Below, one piece after another: positions 7,557 to 14,426 of a stretch of DNA of 18,150 nucleotides. Numbering within the stretch: the first letter of the stretch is position 1; each line of letters opens with the position of its first letter. Made by a program: the position numbers and the translations under genes. The stretch comes from an uncultured Gemmatimonadaceae bacterium. Lineage in GTDB: Bacteria > Gemmatimonadota > Gemmatimonadetes > Gemmatimonadales > Gemmatimonadaceae. The stretch is from NCBI GenBank assembly GCA_955652635.1, contig CATPBN010000302.1, positions 1 through 18,150 of the forward strand. The letters run 5' to 3'. The notes beneath the pieces were generated by a model. It was given only the letters and a program-made list of their open reading frames with translations, searched no databases and had not been told where the DNA came from.

Positions 7557-7979
7557 TTACTCCCTGCTGTAGGTCGCGCTGAGGCTGTCGTCTTCTCCGA
7601 CGGTCACGCGCATAACTTTCGCCGGCTTGGGCAGCTCGCGGTCAACGCGCTCGAATATGAAGCGAGCGAGATTCTCGCCGGTGGGGACGAGCTTTCCGTC
7701 CGCGAACTCCGGGACGTCGAGATTTATGTTGCGGTGGTCGAACCGCTCCCTCACCTGCTTGGTCAAGATGTCGTCTAGCATACCGAGGTCGACAACGAAG
7801 CCCGTCGCTTCGTCGATCGGGCCAGCGACGGTGACGTCGCACACGTAGGTGTGCCCGTGATAGTTTGGCCACGCACACGCCCCGAAGGTCGCGGCGTTTT
7901 TCTCATCGCTCCAGTCCGGACGGCTGTAGCGATGCGCGGCCGAAAACGAAACGCGTCTGGTGAGAGAAGCGCTCGGCAA
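7557..7979 (-). CDS. queD: 6-pyruvoyl-tetrahydropterin synthase / 6-carboxytetrahydropterin synthase (QueD-like)
   Basis: This is a small T-fold zinc enzyme acting on 7,8-dihydroneopterin triphosphate. In bacteria this usually gives 6-carboxytetrahydropterin for queuosine, but true PTPS activity is an alternative. Zinc ligands are His16 (FSAAH), His41 and His43 (YHGHTY). The catalytic Cys35 lies in FGACAWPN, DHRN (81-84) supplies the proton-relay Asp-His, PTGEN (99-103) and the substrate-anchoring Glu129 in VGEDD complete the pattern. The Cys-x5-HGH spacing resembles classical PTPS more than E. coli QueD (Cys-x3-HGH). The only available start is TTG at 7979, one base after the preceding stop, with no strong ribosome-binding site, so translation probably depends on coupling. 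No queC, queE or queF is nearby. Confidence 0.88.
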   Translation of the reverse strand: MPSASLTRRVSFSAAHRYSRPDWSDEKNAATFGACAWPNYHGHTYVCDVTVAGPIDEATGFVVDLGMLDDILTKQVRERFDHRNINLDVPEFADGKLVPTGENLARFIFERVDRELPKPAKVMRVTVGEDDSLSATYSRE

Positions 7980-7980
7980 C

Positions 7981-8496
7981 CTACTGATCGTCGTTCAACG
8001 CATCGGGAGCCGCGTCCGTCCCGCTTGCGCCTTCCGGCGTCGGCCCGTCCGGTGGATTCCACGGAATCCCCTCCGCTATCGACTCCTGAACGTCGGTCGT
8101 TCCGAACAGCTCCGCACGGATGTCCTCGTGAAGGTGCTCCGCTTCCGGATCCTCCGGTCTCGCGCGATCGCCGAGCAGGATCCCCTCGTGCAGCTCCTCG
8201 TCCGCGAGATGCTCGTCAATCGGAACCGGGCTCTCGGCGCGCCGGATAGGGTCGACGAACAGATCGTTCTTCACTTCCTTGATTCCGACCAGGTCGGTGA
8301 TGACGTGCTCAACGATGCGTAGCTCTTCGTCAGTTCCTACTCGCCCCGACAGGTGGACGACCCCACCCCGGACGCCGATGCGTACGTCGTTCGGATCGAA
8401 CGCGACCTGTTCCTCGAGGCGATCCCGGATCAGCGCGCGCAGCTCGCCGTCAGTCAGCTCGTCGATCTCGTCGATGTCTTCGTAATCCTTTTCCAC
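7981..8496 (-). CDS. BON-domain protein with long acidic C-terminal tail
   Basis: This is a 171-residue protein without signal peptide or membrane segment. Residues about 16-84 match a BON domain: two short helices around a strand pattern with VRIGVRGGVVHLSGRV (38-53) and a DLVGIKEVKNDLFV end. BON domains bind lipid surfaces or potassium and are found in OsmY- and Kbp-like proteins. The remaining ~85 residues are acidic, rich in Glu, Asp and Pro and probably disordered. The start is GTG 8496, with a strong GGAGG four bases upstream. A 34-base gap separates it from the barrel gene upstream in the operon. The absence of a signal peptide argues against a periplasmic OsmY role; function is otherwise unknown. 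Confidence 0.8.
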   Translation of the reverse strand: MEKDYEDIDEIDELTDGELRALIRDRLEEQVAFDPNDVRIGVRGGVVHLSGRVGTDEELRIVEHVITDLVGIKEVKNDLFVDPIRRAESPVPIDEHLADEELHEGILLGDRARPEDPEAEHLHEDIRAELFGTTDVQESIAEGIPWNPPDGPTPEGASGTDAAPDALNDDQ

Positions 8497-8530
8497 CGTT
8501 CCTCCGAGTCCGCCGTTCGGGCGGTTCAGG

Positions 8531-9217
8531 TTACCGAAAGAACAGGAGTGATGCGCCGAGCGAGAGGGCCCGATTGTTCTTCCAGAATGACCGGGCCTGT
8601 CCGCCGCCCACTGCGGCAGTCCCGGTTGTCGGCGTCAAGTAGTACGCGGTCGGATACTTCAGCTGATAGAGATAGTCGCCCCAATCTGCCCGCAACTGGA
8701 ATCGCCCACCCGGCACGTAGCGCAGTCCGCCACCAAAAGAAAATGCAAACGGGGTGCCGAAGGTGTAGGGATCGGCGGCGACGCTGCAGTTGCAGCTCGC
8801 GATGCCGGCGCCGAGGTTGATCACCGGAATGATGCTATGGAAACTCTTCTGGCCGGTGAGGTTGATAACCAGGTTCACGTCGAAAAGCTTGAGCGAGACG
8901 TTCTTTCGGCCCAGCTGTGCCGCGGTTCCGCTCTTGGTGGGATCAATCGGAAACCGCTCGCTGTTGACCTGCGCGAAGCGCGCCATGAGGAAGGCCGGCC
9001 CGCCGACGTGGATCTCGTAGCGCATGCCATACATGGGACCGCCGCCCGGGGCAACGTTGATCGGATCCTTTCCCGCGGAGTAGTGGCCGCCAAAGAAGGA
9101 GAGCTCCTGACTCGCCTCGAGGTCGCGGTAGGGACTGTTTTCAGGAAGATGTCCGACCTGCGCGCGCGCGGTGGTCGCAACGAAAGCAAGCGCCAGAGCG
9201 CTCATGAAAGGCTTCAC
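8531..9217 (-). CDS. outer-membrane beta-barrel protein of unknown function
   Basis: This is a 228-residue exported protein. Its start is GTG 9217, which overlaps the gpmI stop (TAGTG) and has GGAG seven bases upstream. A typical signal peptide, MKPFMSALALAFVATTARA, is followed by Gln20. The mature part is made of alternating hydrophobic and polar strands with glycine turns, for example SLKLFDVNLVINL (108-120), FAFSFGGGLRYV and FQLRADWGDYLYQL, and it ends with GASLLFFR, typical of an eight-strand-sized barrel. An unusual CNC pair is at 142-144. The upstream 162 codons of the same open frame are a shadow of gpmI and are not part of the gene. I cannot assign a function; adhesion, structural or small-porin roles are possible. 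Confidence 0.8.
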   Translation of the reverse strand: MKPFMSALALAFVATTARAQVGHLPENSPYRDLEASQELSFFGGHYSAGKDPINVAPGGGPMYGMRYEIHVGGPAFLMARFAQVNSERFPIDPTKSGTAAQLGRKNVSLKLFDVNLVINLTGQKSFHSIIPVINLGAGIASCNCSVAADPYTFGTPFAFSFGGGLRYVPGGRFQLRADWGDYLYQLKYPTAYYLTPTTGTAAVGGGQARSFWKNNRALSLGASLLFFR

Positions 9218-10767
9218 TAATCGACTCCAAGATTGACGCCGCTCATCTCTGGCGGCTGCTCGATTCCGAGCATTGATAATATAGTTGGCGCGACATCGCA
9301 CAAAGCACCGCCGGAGCGAAGGCGCTGTTCCTGATCCCTGTCGATGACGACGAACGGCACCGGGTTGGTCGTGTGAGCCGTGTGCGGCCCGCCCGTCGCG
9401 GGATCGATCATCATTTCGGCGTTGCCATGGTCCGCGGTGACGATGAGTCTCATCCCCGCGCCCTCGGCCGTCTTGAGAACGCGCGCCAGCAGTCGGTCGA
9501 CTGTCTCGACGGCTTTGATCGTCGCCGGAATCGATCCACTGTGCCCCACCATATCGGCGTTGGCGTAGTTGCAGAGAATGAAATCCTGCTCGCCCGACGA
9601 TATCCCCTTGCACAGAGCGTCGGTCACGCCCTCGGCGCTCATCTCCGGCTTGAGATCGTACGTCGCCACTTTTGGACTTGGGATCAACACTCTGGTCTCG
9701 CATGGGTACGGCTGCTCGACGCCGCCGTTGAAGAAGTAAGTCACATGCGGGTATTTCTCGGTTTCCGCCGTCTTCAGCATCGACAGCCCACGTGACGACA
9801 GAACCTCCGCCAGAATGCGCGCCATCGACGTCGGCGGGAATGCGACCGGAACGTCGAAAGTTTTATCGTAATTAGTCAAGGTGGTCACGCTCAACTTTGG
9901 GCGCGGCGACACATCGAAACCGTTGAAACCGGGATCGATCAGTGCGCGCACGATCTGCCGCATTCTGTCCGAGCGATAATTGAAGCAGATGACCGAATCC
10001 CCATCACGCATTGGCGCGACAGGCTTTCCATTCTCGGTCACGACTACCGGCAGCATGAACTCGTCGGTCTTGTCCGTGCTATATCCCTGTCGAATTGCCT
10101 CGAGCGAATCAGTGACAGTTGTCCCTTCGCCCCGCACTATCGCCCGATACGCCAGCTGCGTCCGGTCCCATCGCTGATCGCGGTCCATCGCGTAGTAGCG
10201 TCCCGAAACGCTGGCGATTTTCGCCGGGCTTCCAATCTTTCGGATGTACTCGAGCAGCTGCTGCATGTAGCCGAGGGCCGACCTGGGCATCGTGTCGCGC
10301 CCGTCAAGAAAGGCGTGAATTGCGACGCGTTCTATGCGCTGACGCTTGGCGAGCTCGAGGAGGGCACACAGGTGCTGGTCGATCGCGTGAACTCCACCGT
10401 CTCCGATCAAACCCATCAAATGCAGAGTCCCGCCACCGGCTTTCGCCTGGCGGCAAGCACCCAACAGCGCGGGATTGGTGTAGAAGCTGCCGTCCGAGAT
10501 GGCCGAAGAGATGCGTACCAGATCCTGCATCACCACTCGTCCCGCGCCCAGATTGAGATGCCCGACCTCGCTGTTGCCCATTTGGCCCTCGGGGAGGCCG
10601 ACACGAAGTCCTGATGCTTCGAGCAGAGTACGCGACCCGCGACTCCAGAGGGAGTCCCAGGTGGGGGTGTTGGCGAGTGCGATTGCGTTCCCGTCGGTTT
10701 CGGGGCGATAGCCCCATCCATCGAGGACGATGAGCGCGACTGGCCGCGCGCGCTGTGAGTTGGCCAT
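9217..10767 (-). CDS. gpmI: 2,3-bisphosphoglycerate-independent phosphoglycerate mutase
   Basis: This enzyme interconverts 3- and 2-phosphoglycerate in glycolysis and gluconeogenesis through a phosphoserine intermediate, using two metal ions (usually Mn). It is 516 residues, the normal length. The metal site begins with LIVLDGWG (Asp16). The catalytic Ser66 is in GQMGNSEVGHLNLGAGR. HAFLDGRDTMP, GRYYAMDRDQRWDR, FNYRSDRMRQ, NYANADMVGHSG and VTADHGNAE supply the remaining metal and substrate residues, so both phosphatase-like and transferase-like domains are intact. The ATG is at 10767. No clear Shine-Dalgarno lies before it, but AT-rich sequence does. It is the first gene of the minus-strand operon and is divergent from the cell-wall cluster. 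Confidence 0.96.
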   Translation of the reverse strand: MANSQRARPVALIVLDGWGYRPETDGNAIALANTPTWDSLWSRGSRTLLEASGLRVGLPEGQMGNSEVGHLNLGAGRVVMQDLVRISSAISDGSFYTNPALLGACRQAKAGGGTLHLMGLIGDGGVHAIDQHLCALLELAKRQRIERVAIHAFLDGRDTMPRSALGYMQQLLEYIRKIGSPAKIASVSGRYYAMDRDQRWDRTQLAYRAIVRGEGTTVTDSLEAIRQGYSTDKTDEFMLPVVVTENGKPVAPMRDGDSVICFNYRSDRMRQIVRALIDPGFNGFDVSPRPKLSVTTLTNYDKTFDVPVAFPPTSMARILAEVLSSRGLSMLKTAETEKYPHVTYFFNGGVEQPYPCETRVLIPSPKVATYDLKPEMSAEGVTDALCKGISSGEQDFILCNYANADMVGHSGSIPATIKAVETVDRLLARVLKTAEGAGMRLIVTADHGNAEMMIDPATGGPHTAHTTNPVPFVVIDRDQEQRLRSGGALCDVAPTILSMLGIEQPPEMSGVNLGVD

Positions 10768-10815
10768 AATATCTAATGTAATCCCACCCTGACTTGCGGG
10801 GCACGAAGGGACAAA
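10768..10815. promoter_or_regulatory. 48-base divergent intergenic region between gpmI and the cell-wall cluster
   Basis: The starts of two oppositely directed gene runs are only 48 bases apart, so promoter elements must be in this gap or inside the flanking coding sequence. The gpmI-proximal half (about 10766-10781) is AT-rich, with TAATAT/ATATTA and TACATT-like hexamers that could be -10 elements. I found no convincing -35 at correct spacing on either strand. GAAGGG at 10805-10810 is the ribosome-binding site for the plus-strand gene. Confidence 0.4.
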
Positions 10816-11484
10816 ATGGAGCTCCTCAGACCGAAAGAGCCCGGACCCGAGACGCGGCGACGACCCGAGCGAGAGGGTGAAGGCGACCGGCGTCGCGGGA
10901 CGTGGCGCGACTTCCGGCGCGCGTATCCGGGTTTTGTGTTCGTGCTCGGCTTAGGGTTGGCGGCGATGGTCGCAGTCGACGCGTGGCTGCTGTTCAAGCG
11001 CGTGAGCTACAATCGCGAGGTCGCGCAGCTCAGAGCACACATGACCGACGCGGAGCGCGAGCGCACCGACGCGATAGTACAGGCGGAACAGAACAAGCTG
11101 CGAATAGCGATCGAGCTCGCCAAGCGTCAGGCAAAATTCGACAAAAGGCTGCACCTGAACGTATCAATCGACAGCTCTCGAATGTACCTGACGCGCGAGG
11201 GAGCTCTCCTGCGGGAGATGCCGGTGCAGTTTGGCCCCGAGCGCGGAGCTTCGGATACGTCGGCGGGGCCTCCCGCCGTGATTCCGCGTGGAGAGAGAAC
11301 GATCGCCGATCTTTCCGATACGAAGATCACTCTCGATGGCGGCGCAACAATCCTCACATCCAAAGCCTCCGATCTCTCTCAGGACGCCACCTCAGTTCCG
11401 CCCGGATCTCTGCGAATTCGCCTCGAAGACCTGAAGGCGATCATGCCGAACCTTAGCGCGGGTATGAAGGTATACTTCTACTGA
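10816..11484 (+). CDS. membrane-anchored, degenerate YkuD-like protein (catalytically dead L,D-transpeptidase paralogue)
   Basis: The 222-residue protein has a charged Arg-rich N-terminus (1-36), one membrane segment (about 38-60), a predicted coiled coil (64-110) and a C-terminal beta region. The last part resembles the YkuD protein encoded next. Residues 115-140 (NVSIDSSRMYLTREG then LLREMPVQFG) align with VVSMADHHLWYKQG then EVLYEAPVATG. Residues 193-222 (SVPPGSLRIRLED to KVYFY) align with SVSHGCVRMRNED to PVYIY, with about nine identities in the last 24 positions. The catalytic His and Cys are replaced by Pro196 and Ser198, and about 120 residues in between, including the YGIHG strand, are missing. 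It therefore cannot act as a transpeptidase; a regulatory or scaffolding role beside the active enzyme is inferred. ATG start with GAAGGG five bases before. Confidence 0.8.
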   Translation: MELLRPKEPGPETRRRPEREGEGDRRRGTWRDFRRAYPGFVFVLGLGLAAMVAVDAWLLFKRVSYNREVAQLRAHMTDAERERTDAIVQAEQNKLRIAIELAKRQAKFDKRLHLNVSIDSSRMYLTREGALLREMPVQFGPERGASDTSAGPPAVIPRGERTIADLSDTKITLDGGATILTSKASDLSQDATSVPPGSLRIRLEDLKAIMPNLSAGMKVYFY

Positions 11485-11527
11485 CGACGCTTAGGACACG
11501 TGTCGCTGACTTTTCCGGGGTAACGAG

Positions 11528-12382
11528 ATGGGAGTGAGCAGAGTCTTTTCCTACGGCGGCAAGACCGTCTGGATGCTGATACTTGGGTTTGTCGGCGCCG
11601 CGATCCTGAGCGTCATGCTGCTCACGAGGACCGCGGAGCTTCGCTACCAGCGCGACGTCAATCGCATGGTGTACAACGACAACCTCGGCGTTCTGAACGA
11701 GATCAAGTCGAAGCTCGGGATGACCGGCGATAGCCTCAAGTCACTCCTCTCCGAATCACCGGCGGCCGCCGCCGACCAGCCGTACATCGTCGTGAGCATG
11801 GCGGACCACCATCTGTGGTACAAGCAGGGGAGGGAGGTGTTGTACGAAGCACCTGTCGCGACCGGCAGCGGTAAGGAGCTGGTGGGAGGATCGAGTGGAC
11901 AGTGGCGCTTCGAGACGCCGCGCGGCCGCCTTACCGTGAAGGCGAAGGACGAGAACCCGGCTTGGGTTCCGCCTGAATGGCACTACGTCGAGCAGGCGCA
12001 CAAGAAAGGTCTCGGAATCGTCCACCTCAATCCGGGTCAGGCCCTCTCCACCGGCGACGGTGTCATCACGACTCAGAACGGTGAAGTCGTCAAGCGTTAC
12101 AACAACGGCAACACGGTGTCATTGGGCGGCGGCGTCGAAGGCAAGGAGATTGTAGTCAATGGAAACATCGTCGTGCCGCCATATGGCACTACCGCCCGCA
12201 GGTATATGGGCGTGATGGGAACACGACGCCTGGAGCTCGGCGATGGCTACGGAATCCACGGCACCGATCATCCAGAATCTATCGGACAGTCGGTGAGCCA
12301 CGGTTGCGTCCGCATGCGCAATGAGGACATCGAGAAGCTCTACCCGATGGTCGCGGTCGGCACGCCGGTCTACATCTATTAA
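11528..12382 (+). CDS. membrane-anchored L,D-transpeptidase (YkuD domain)
   Basis: The YkuD family transfers peptidoglycan stem peptides to form 3-3 cross-links or attaches proteins to murein, with a cysteine nucleophile. The 284-residue protein has one N-terminal membrane segment (about 13-33), a short helical linker (36-75) and the YkuD domain from 85 to the end. The active-site block is complete: YGIHGTD (241-247) and SVSHGCVRMRNEDI (255-268), with His258 and Cys260, followed by the VGTPVYIY end. The domain carries an insertion of about 60 residues (145-215) between the first strands and the IHG motif. The start is ATG 11528, with GGGG and GAG upstream. It lies 43 bases after its degenerate paralogue and 9 bases before the M15 peptidase. 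Export is by the uncleaved anchor, placing the domain in the periplasm. Confidence 0.92.
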   Translation: MGVSRVFSYGGKTVWMLILGFVGAAILSVMLLTRTAELRYQRDVNRMVYNDNLGVLNEIKSKLGMTGDSLKSLLSESPAAAADQPYIVVSMADHHLWYKQGREVLYEAPVATGSGKELVGGSSGQWRFETPRGRLTVKAKDENPAWVPPEWHYVEQAHKKGLGIVHLNPGQALSTGDGVITTQNGEVVKRYNNGNTVSLGGGVEGKEIVVNGNIVVPPYGTTARRYMGVMGTRRLELGDGYGIHGTDHPESIGQSVSHGCVRMRNEDIEKLYPMVAVGTPVYIY

Positions 12383-12391
12383 GAAGGGCCC

Positions 12392-13468
12392 GTGGAGTCC
12401 GCGGGCGTAGGAGACCGGCGCCACCCGACAGGCGAAGAGCTCGAGCTCCCTGACGAGCTCCCGGTTCGAAAGCGCCATACCACGCGGATCGTGTGGATCA
12501 CGGTCGCGGCGATCGCGGCCGTTGGCGCCTTTCAGTTTCTCCAGGCCTCTGGTGACACAAAGAAGCCGATCGGAACGTATCTCACGCGTTCAGGCGTTCC
12601 ATTTGCCGAGCCATCCATAAGCGCTTTCGGGGCCAGCGGCGAAGTGAAGCTCGCATTCGCGATGCCGGCTCAGGAGATCTCCTATCCGCTCGACGTACAC
12701 GGCGATCCGACAGAGTTGGAATACGCCTGGGTTCGAAACGGTGACACGACGCTCGCGACGGTGGCGAGGACACTTACCAGCGACAAGGTATTTGCGCCGC
12801 CCAGGGCCGGCTTCTACAGATTGGCGCTGCTCAAGAGTGGCCAGCAGCGCGAGATAGAGGGTCTCACGCTCGCCGTGCTCGTGCCTTTCGAGGAGAAGGA
12901 AGGCGCAATGCTGCGCGGCTACCGCATCGGAACCTACCTCGCGGAACGGGTTGCCGGCCGCCAGCCTCCGCCCACAGGATTTCTCGAGATCACCCCCGCT
13001 GACGTGAATCTGCAGATCACGAAGCACCTGCGTGTCGGCGATTTTCTGAACCACGATCAGGTGGGAGTCTGGCCCAGCTACGCGGCGGTCAATCCGAAAC
13101 TGCTCGACAAGCTCGAGCTTGTGATCCAGGAGATCGCGCGCTGGCACGGGGACAAGGCCGTGGCCGACATTGAGATCGATGTGCATTCCGGATTTCGGGC
13201 GCCCGAGCATAACCGGAAGATCCGGCGCGCGGTGCGCGACAGTCAGCATCAGTACGGCGACGCGGCGGATGTGGCCATCGACGCCAACGGCGACGGGAAG
13301 ATCACCGCGATCGACAGCCGGATGGTAGGTTTGGCAGTGGAGATCGTCGAGCTCAAGCATCCGGAGCTCGTGGGCGGGCTCGGCATCTACACCAGTGGTC
13401 ACTCGAACACGAACTACGTACATATCGACGTGCGGGGACGCCGCGCCCGGTGGCGCGGCGGCGGTTGA
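12392..13468 (+). CDS. membrane-anchored M15-type zinc D,D-peptidase (D-Ala-D-Ala carboxypeptidase family)
   Basis: The C-terminal domain (about 200-358) matches peptidase M15A. HSGFRAPEHNR (265-275) is the usual [YF]R[ST]P-type motif. SQH-x6-D supplies zinc ligands His286 and Asp293, and VHID supplies His344. GLGIY (329-333) and RARW (351-354) complete the fold. Such enzymes cleave D,D bonds in peptidoglycan peptides. One membrane segment is at about 32-51, placing the domain in the periplasm; residues 55-195 form an all-beta region I do not recognise. Between the ligands is a perfect EF-hand-like loop (Asp297, Asn299, Asp301, Gly302, Ile304, Asp308). The start is GTG 12392, with AAGAAGG just upstream, nine bases after the L,D-transpeptidase stop. 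The two probably act on the same murein in sequence. Confidence 0.87.
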   Translation: MESAGVGDRRHPTGEELELPDELPVRKRHTTRIVWITVAAIAAVGAFQFLQASGDTKKPIGTYLTRSGVPFAEPSISAFGASGEVKLAFAMPAQEISYPLDVHGDPTELEYAWVRNGDTTLATVARTLTSDKVFAPPRAGFYRLALLKSGQQREIEGLTLAVLVPFEEKEGAMLRGYRIGTYLAERVAGRQPPPTGFLEITPADVNLQITKHLRVGDFLNHDQVGVWPSYAAVNPKLLDKLELVIQEIARWHGDKAVADIEIDVHSGFRAPEHNRKIRRAVRDSQHQYGDAADVAIDANGDGKITAIDSRMVGLAVEIVELKHPELVGGLGIYTSGHSNTNYVHIDVRGRRARWRGGG

Positions 13469-13490
13469 CGACCAAGGGAGAGAGAACGGG

Positions 13491-13907
13491 ATGAACGACA
13501 TTCTGCGCGAGAGACTGATCCGCAAGCTGGATACGCTTCCCGAAGAAAAGATTTATCAGATTCTCGATTACATCGATTTTCTGGAGTCGAAGTACGCGCC
13601 GAAGCCTTCGACCTCGCCCAATCCCCTCAAGCGGTTTGCGGAAGGGGTCGAGGACACGCTTCGCGCCGGGATAATGTCGGCGAATGTGATCGGCGGGACG
13701 ATGAATGTGATGAACAAGGCCGTTGGAGTCCTCACGGACGTGGCTAACGCTGGCAAGTCAGTTGCAACGGAGATCGCAGGGGTCGCTTCGTCCGTGACCT
13801 CGTCGAAGCCGCAGCCGCCCCCGCCGGGCACTGCCGCTCCGACAGTTCCTCCGTCACCATCGACACAGACTCCGCCAACACAGCCACCGGGAGATCAGCG
13901 TAAGTGA
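13491..13907 (+). CDS. small protein with DUF2281-like N-terminus and proline-rich tail, function unknown
   Basis: The protein is 138 residues from the ATG at 13491, which has AGGGAGAG before it. An open frame runs 32 codons further upstream, but only over the M15 peptidase gene. Residues 1-36 form two helices (LRERLIRKLDTLPEEKIYQI and LDYIDFLESKYA) like those in DUF2281/antitoxin-like proteins. Residues 45-105 are an Ala/Val/Gly-rich amphipathic helix region with no charged core, possibly membrane-associating. Residues 106-138 are Pro/Thr/Ser-rich with PQPPPPG. There is no signal peptide. The GTGA overlap with the next gene suggests coupled synthesis with the DUF1232 protein. Confidence 0.75.
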   Translation: MNDILRERLIRKLDTLPEEKIYQILDYIDFLESKYAPKPSTSPNPLKRFAEGVEDTLRAGIMSANVIGGTMNVMNKAVGVLTDVANAGKSVATEIAGVASSVTSSKPQPPPPGTAAPTVPPSPSTQTPPTQPPGDQRK

Positions 13908-14419
13908 GAGCTCAATCGGCGCGCGCGAGCGCGGCATCATCGCGAAGGAAGAGCGCAAATCGCGCTCGCTCTGCTGGCGCCGCTCGGGCAGCCACGCGTG
14001 CTCCTGAGGCGGAAGCGCCCTCGGTAGCGGAAGCAAGACCGAGCCCGAGGCGAACGGTCATCTCGACAATGAAAGAGCTGCCCAATTTTCTGCGGCTCAT
14101 CGGTGGGCTGCTGACCGACGTACGCGTGTCGACGACCGACAAGCTGCTCGTCGCCGGCGCGATTGGATACGTGCTGTTGCCGATGGATCTCGTCCCGGAT
14201 TTCGTTCCGTTCATCGGCGAGATCGACGACGTGTTTCTGCTGGTGCTCGCTCTGCAGAGGTTGATCGCCAATACCGACCGCTCGGTTGTCCTCGAGCATT
14301 GGATGGGCGATCCGAAGCAGCTTCGCTCACTGGATCTGGAGCGGGTGCTTGTGGCAGCGGCGTTCTTTCTGCCGCGCCGCGTCCGGCGCCGGCTCAGGAC
14401 GATTGGGCGGGACTTCTAG
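13904..14419 (+). CDS. DUF1232 (YkvA-like) membrane protein with basic Ala/Arg/Ser-rich N-terminus
   Basis: This is a 171-residue protein. Residues about 77-125 are a DUF1232 domain: TTDKLLVAGAIGYVLLP, then MDLVPDFVPFIGEIDDVFLL, with the invariant P-x-D-x-x-P-D and G-x-x-D-D. The domain is a short hydrophobic hairpin of unknown biochemical role. The C-terminus is hydrophobic then strongly basic (FLPRRVRRRLR). The first 55 residues are low-complexity Ala, Arg, Ser and Pro. The start is GTG 13904, overlapping the previous stop; an alternative is ATG 14069, which would remove the low-complexity tail but has no clear ribosome-binding site. A stable hairpin follows the stop. Confidence 0.82.
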   Translation: MRAQSARASAASSRRKSANRARSAGAARAATRAPEAEAPSVAEARPSPRRTVISTMKELPNFLRLIGGLLTDVRVSTTDKLLVAGAIGYVLLPMDLVPDFVPFIGEIDDVFLLVLALQRLIANTDRSVVLEHWMGDPKQLRSLDLERVLVAAAFFLPRRVRRRLRTIGRDF

Positions 14420-14426
14420 AGCCGCT

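Noticed and set aside
9218..9703. N-terminal extension of the beta-barrel frame
   Set aside because: It is out-of-frame gpmI sequence; the signal peptide begins at GTG 9217.
11495..11504. 10-base palindrome GACACGTGTC between the two YkuD genes
   Set aside because: It is short enough to occur by chance, and nothing around it supports an operator inside this operon.
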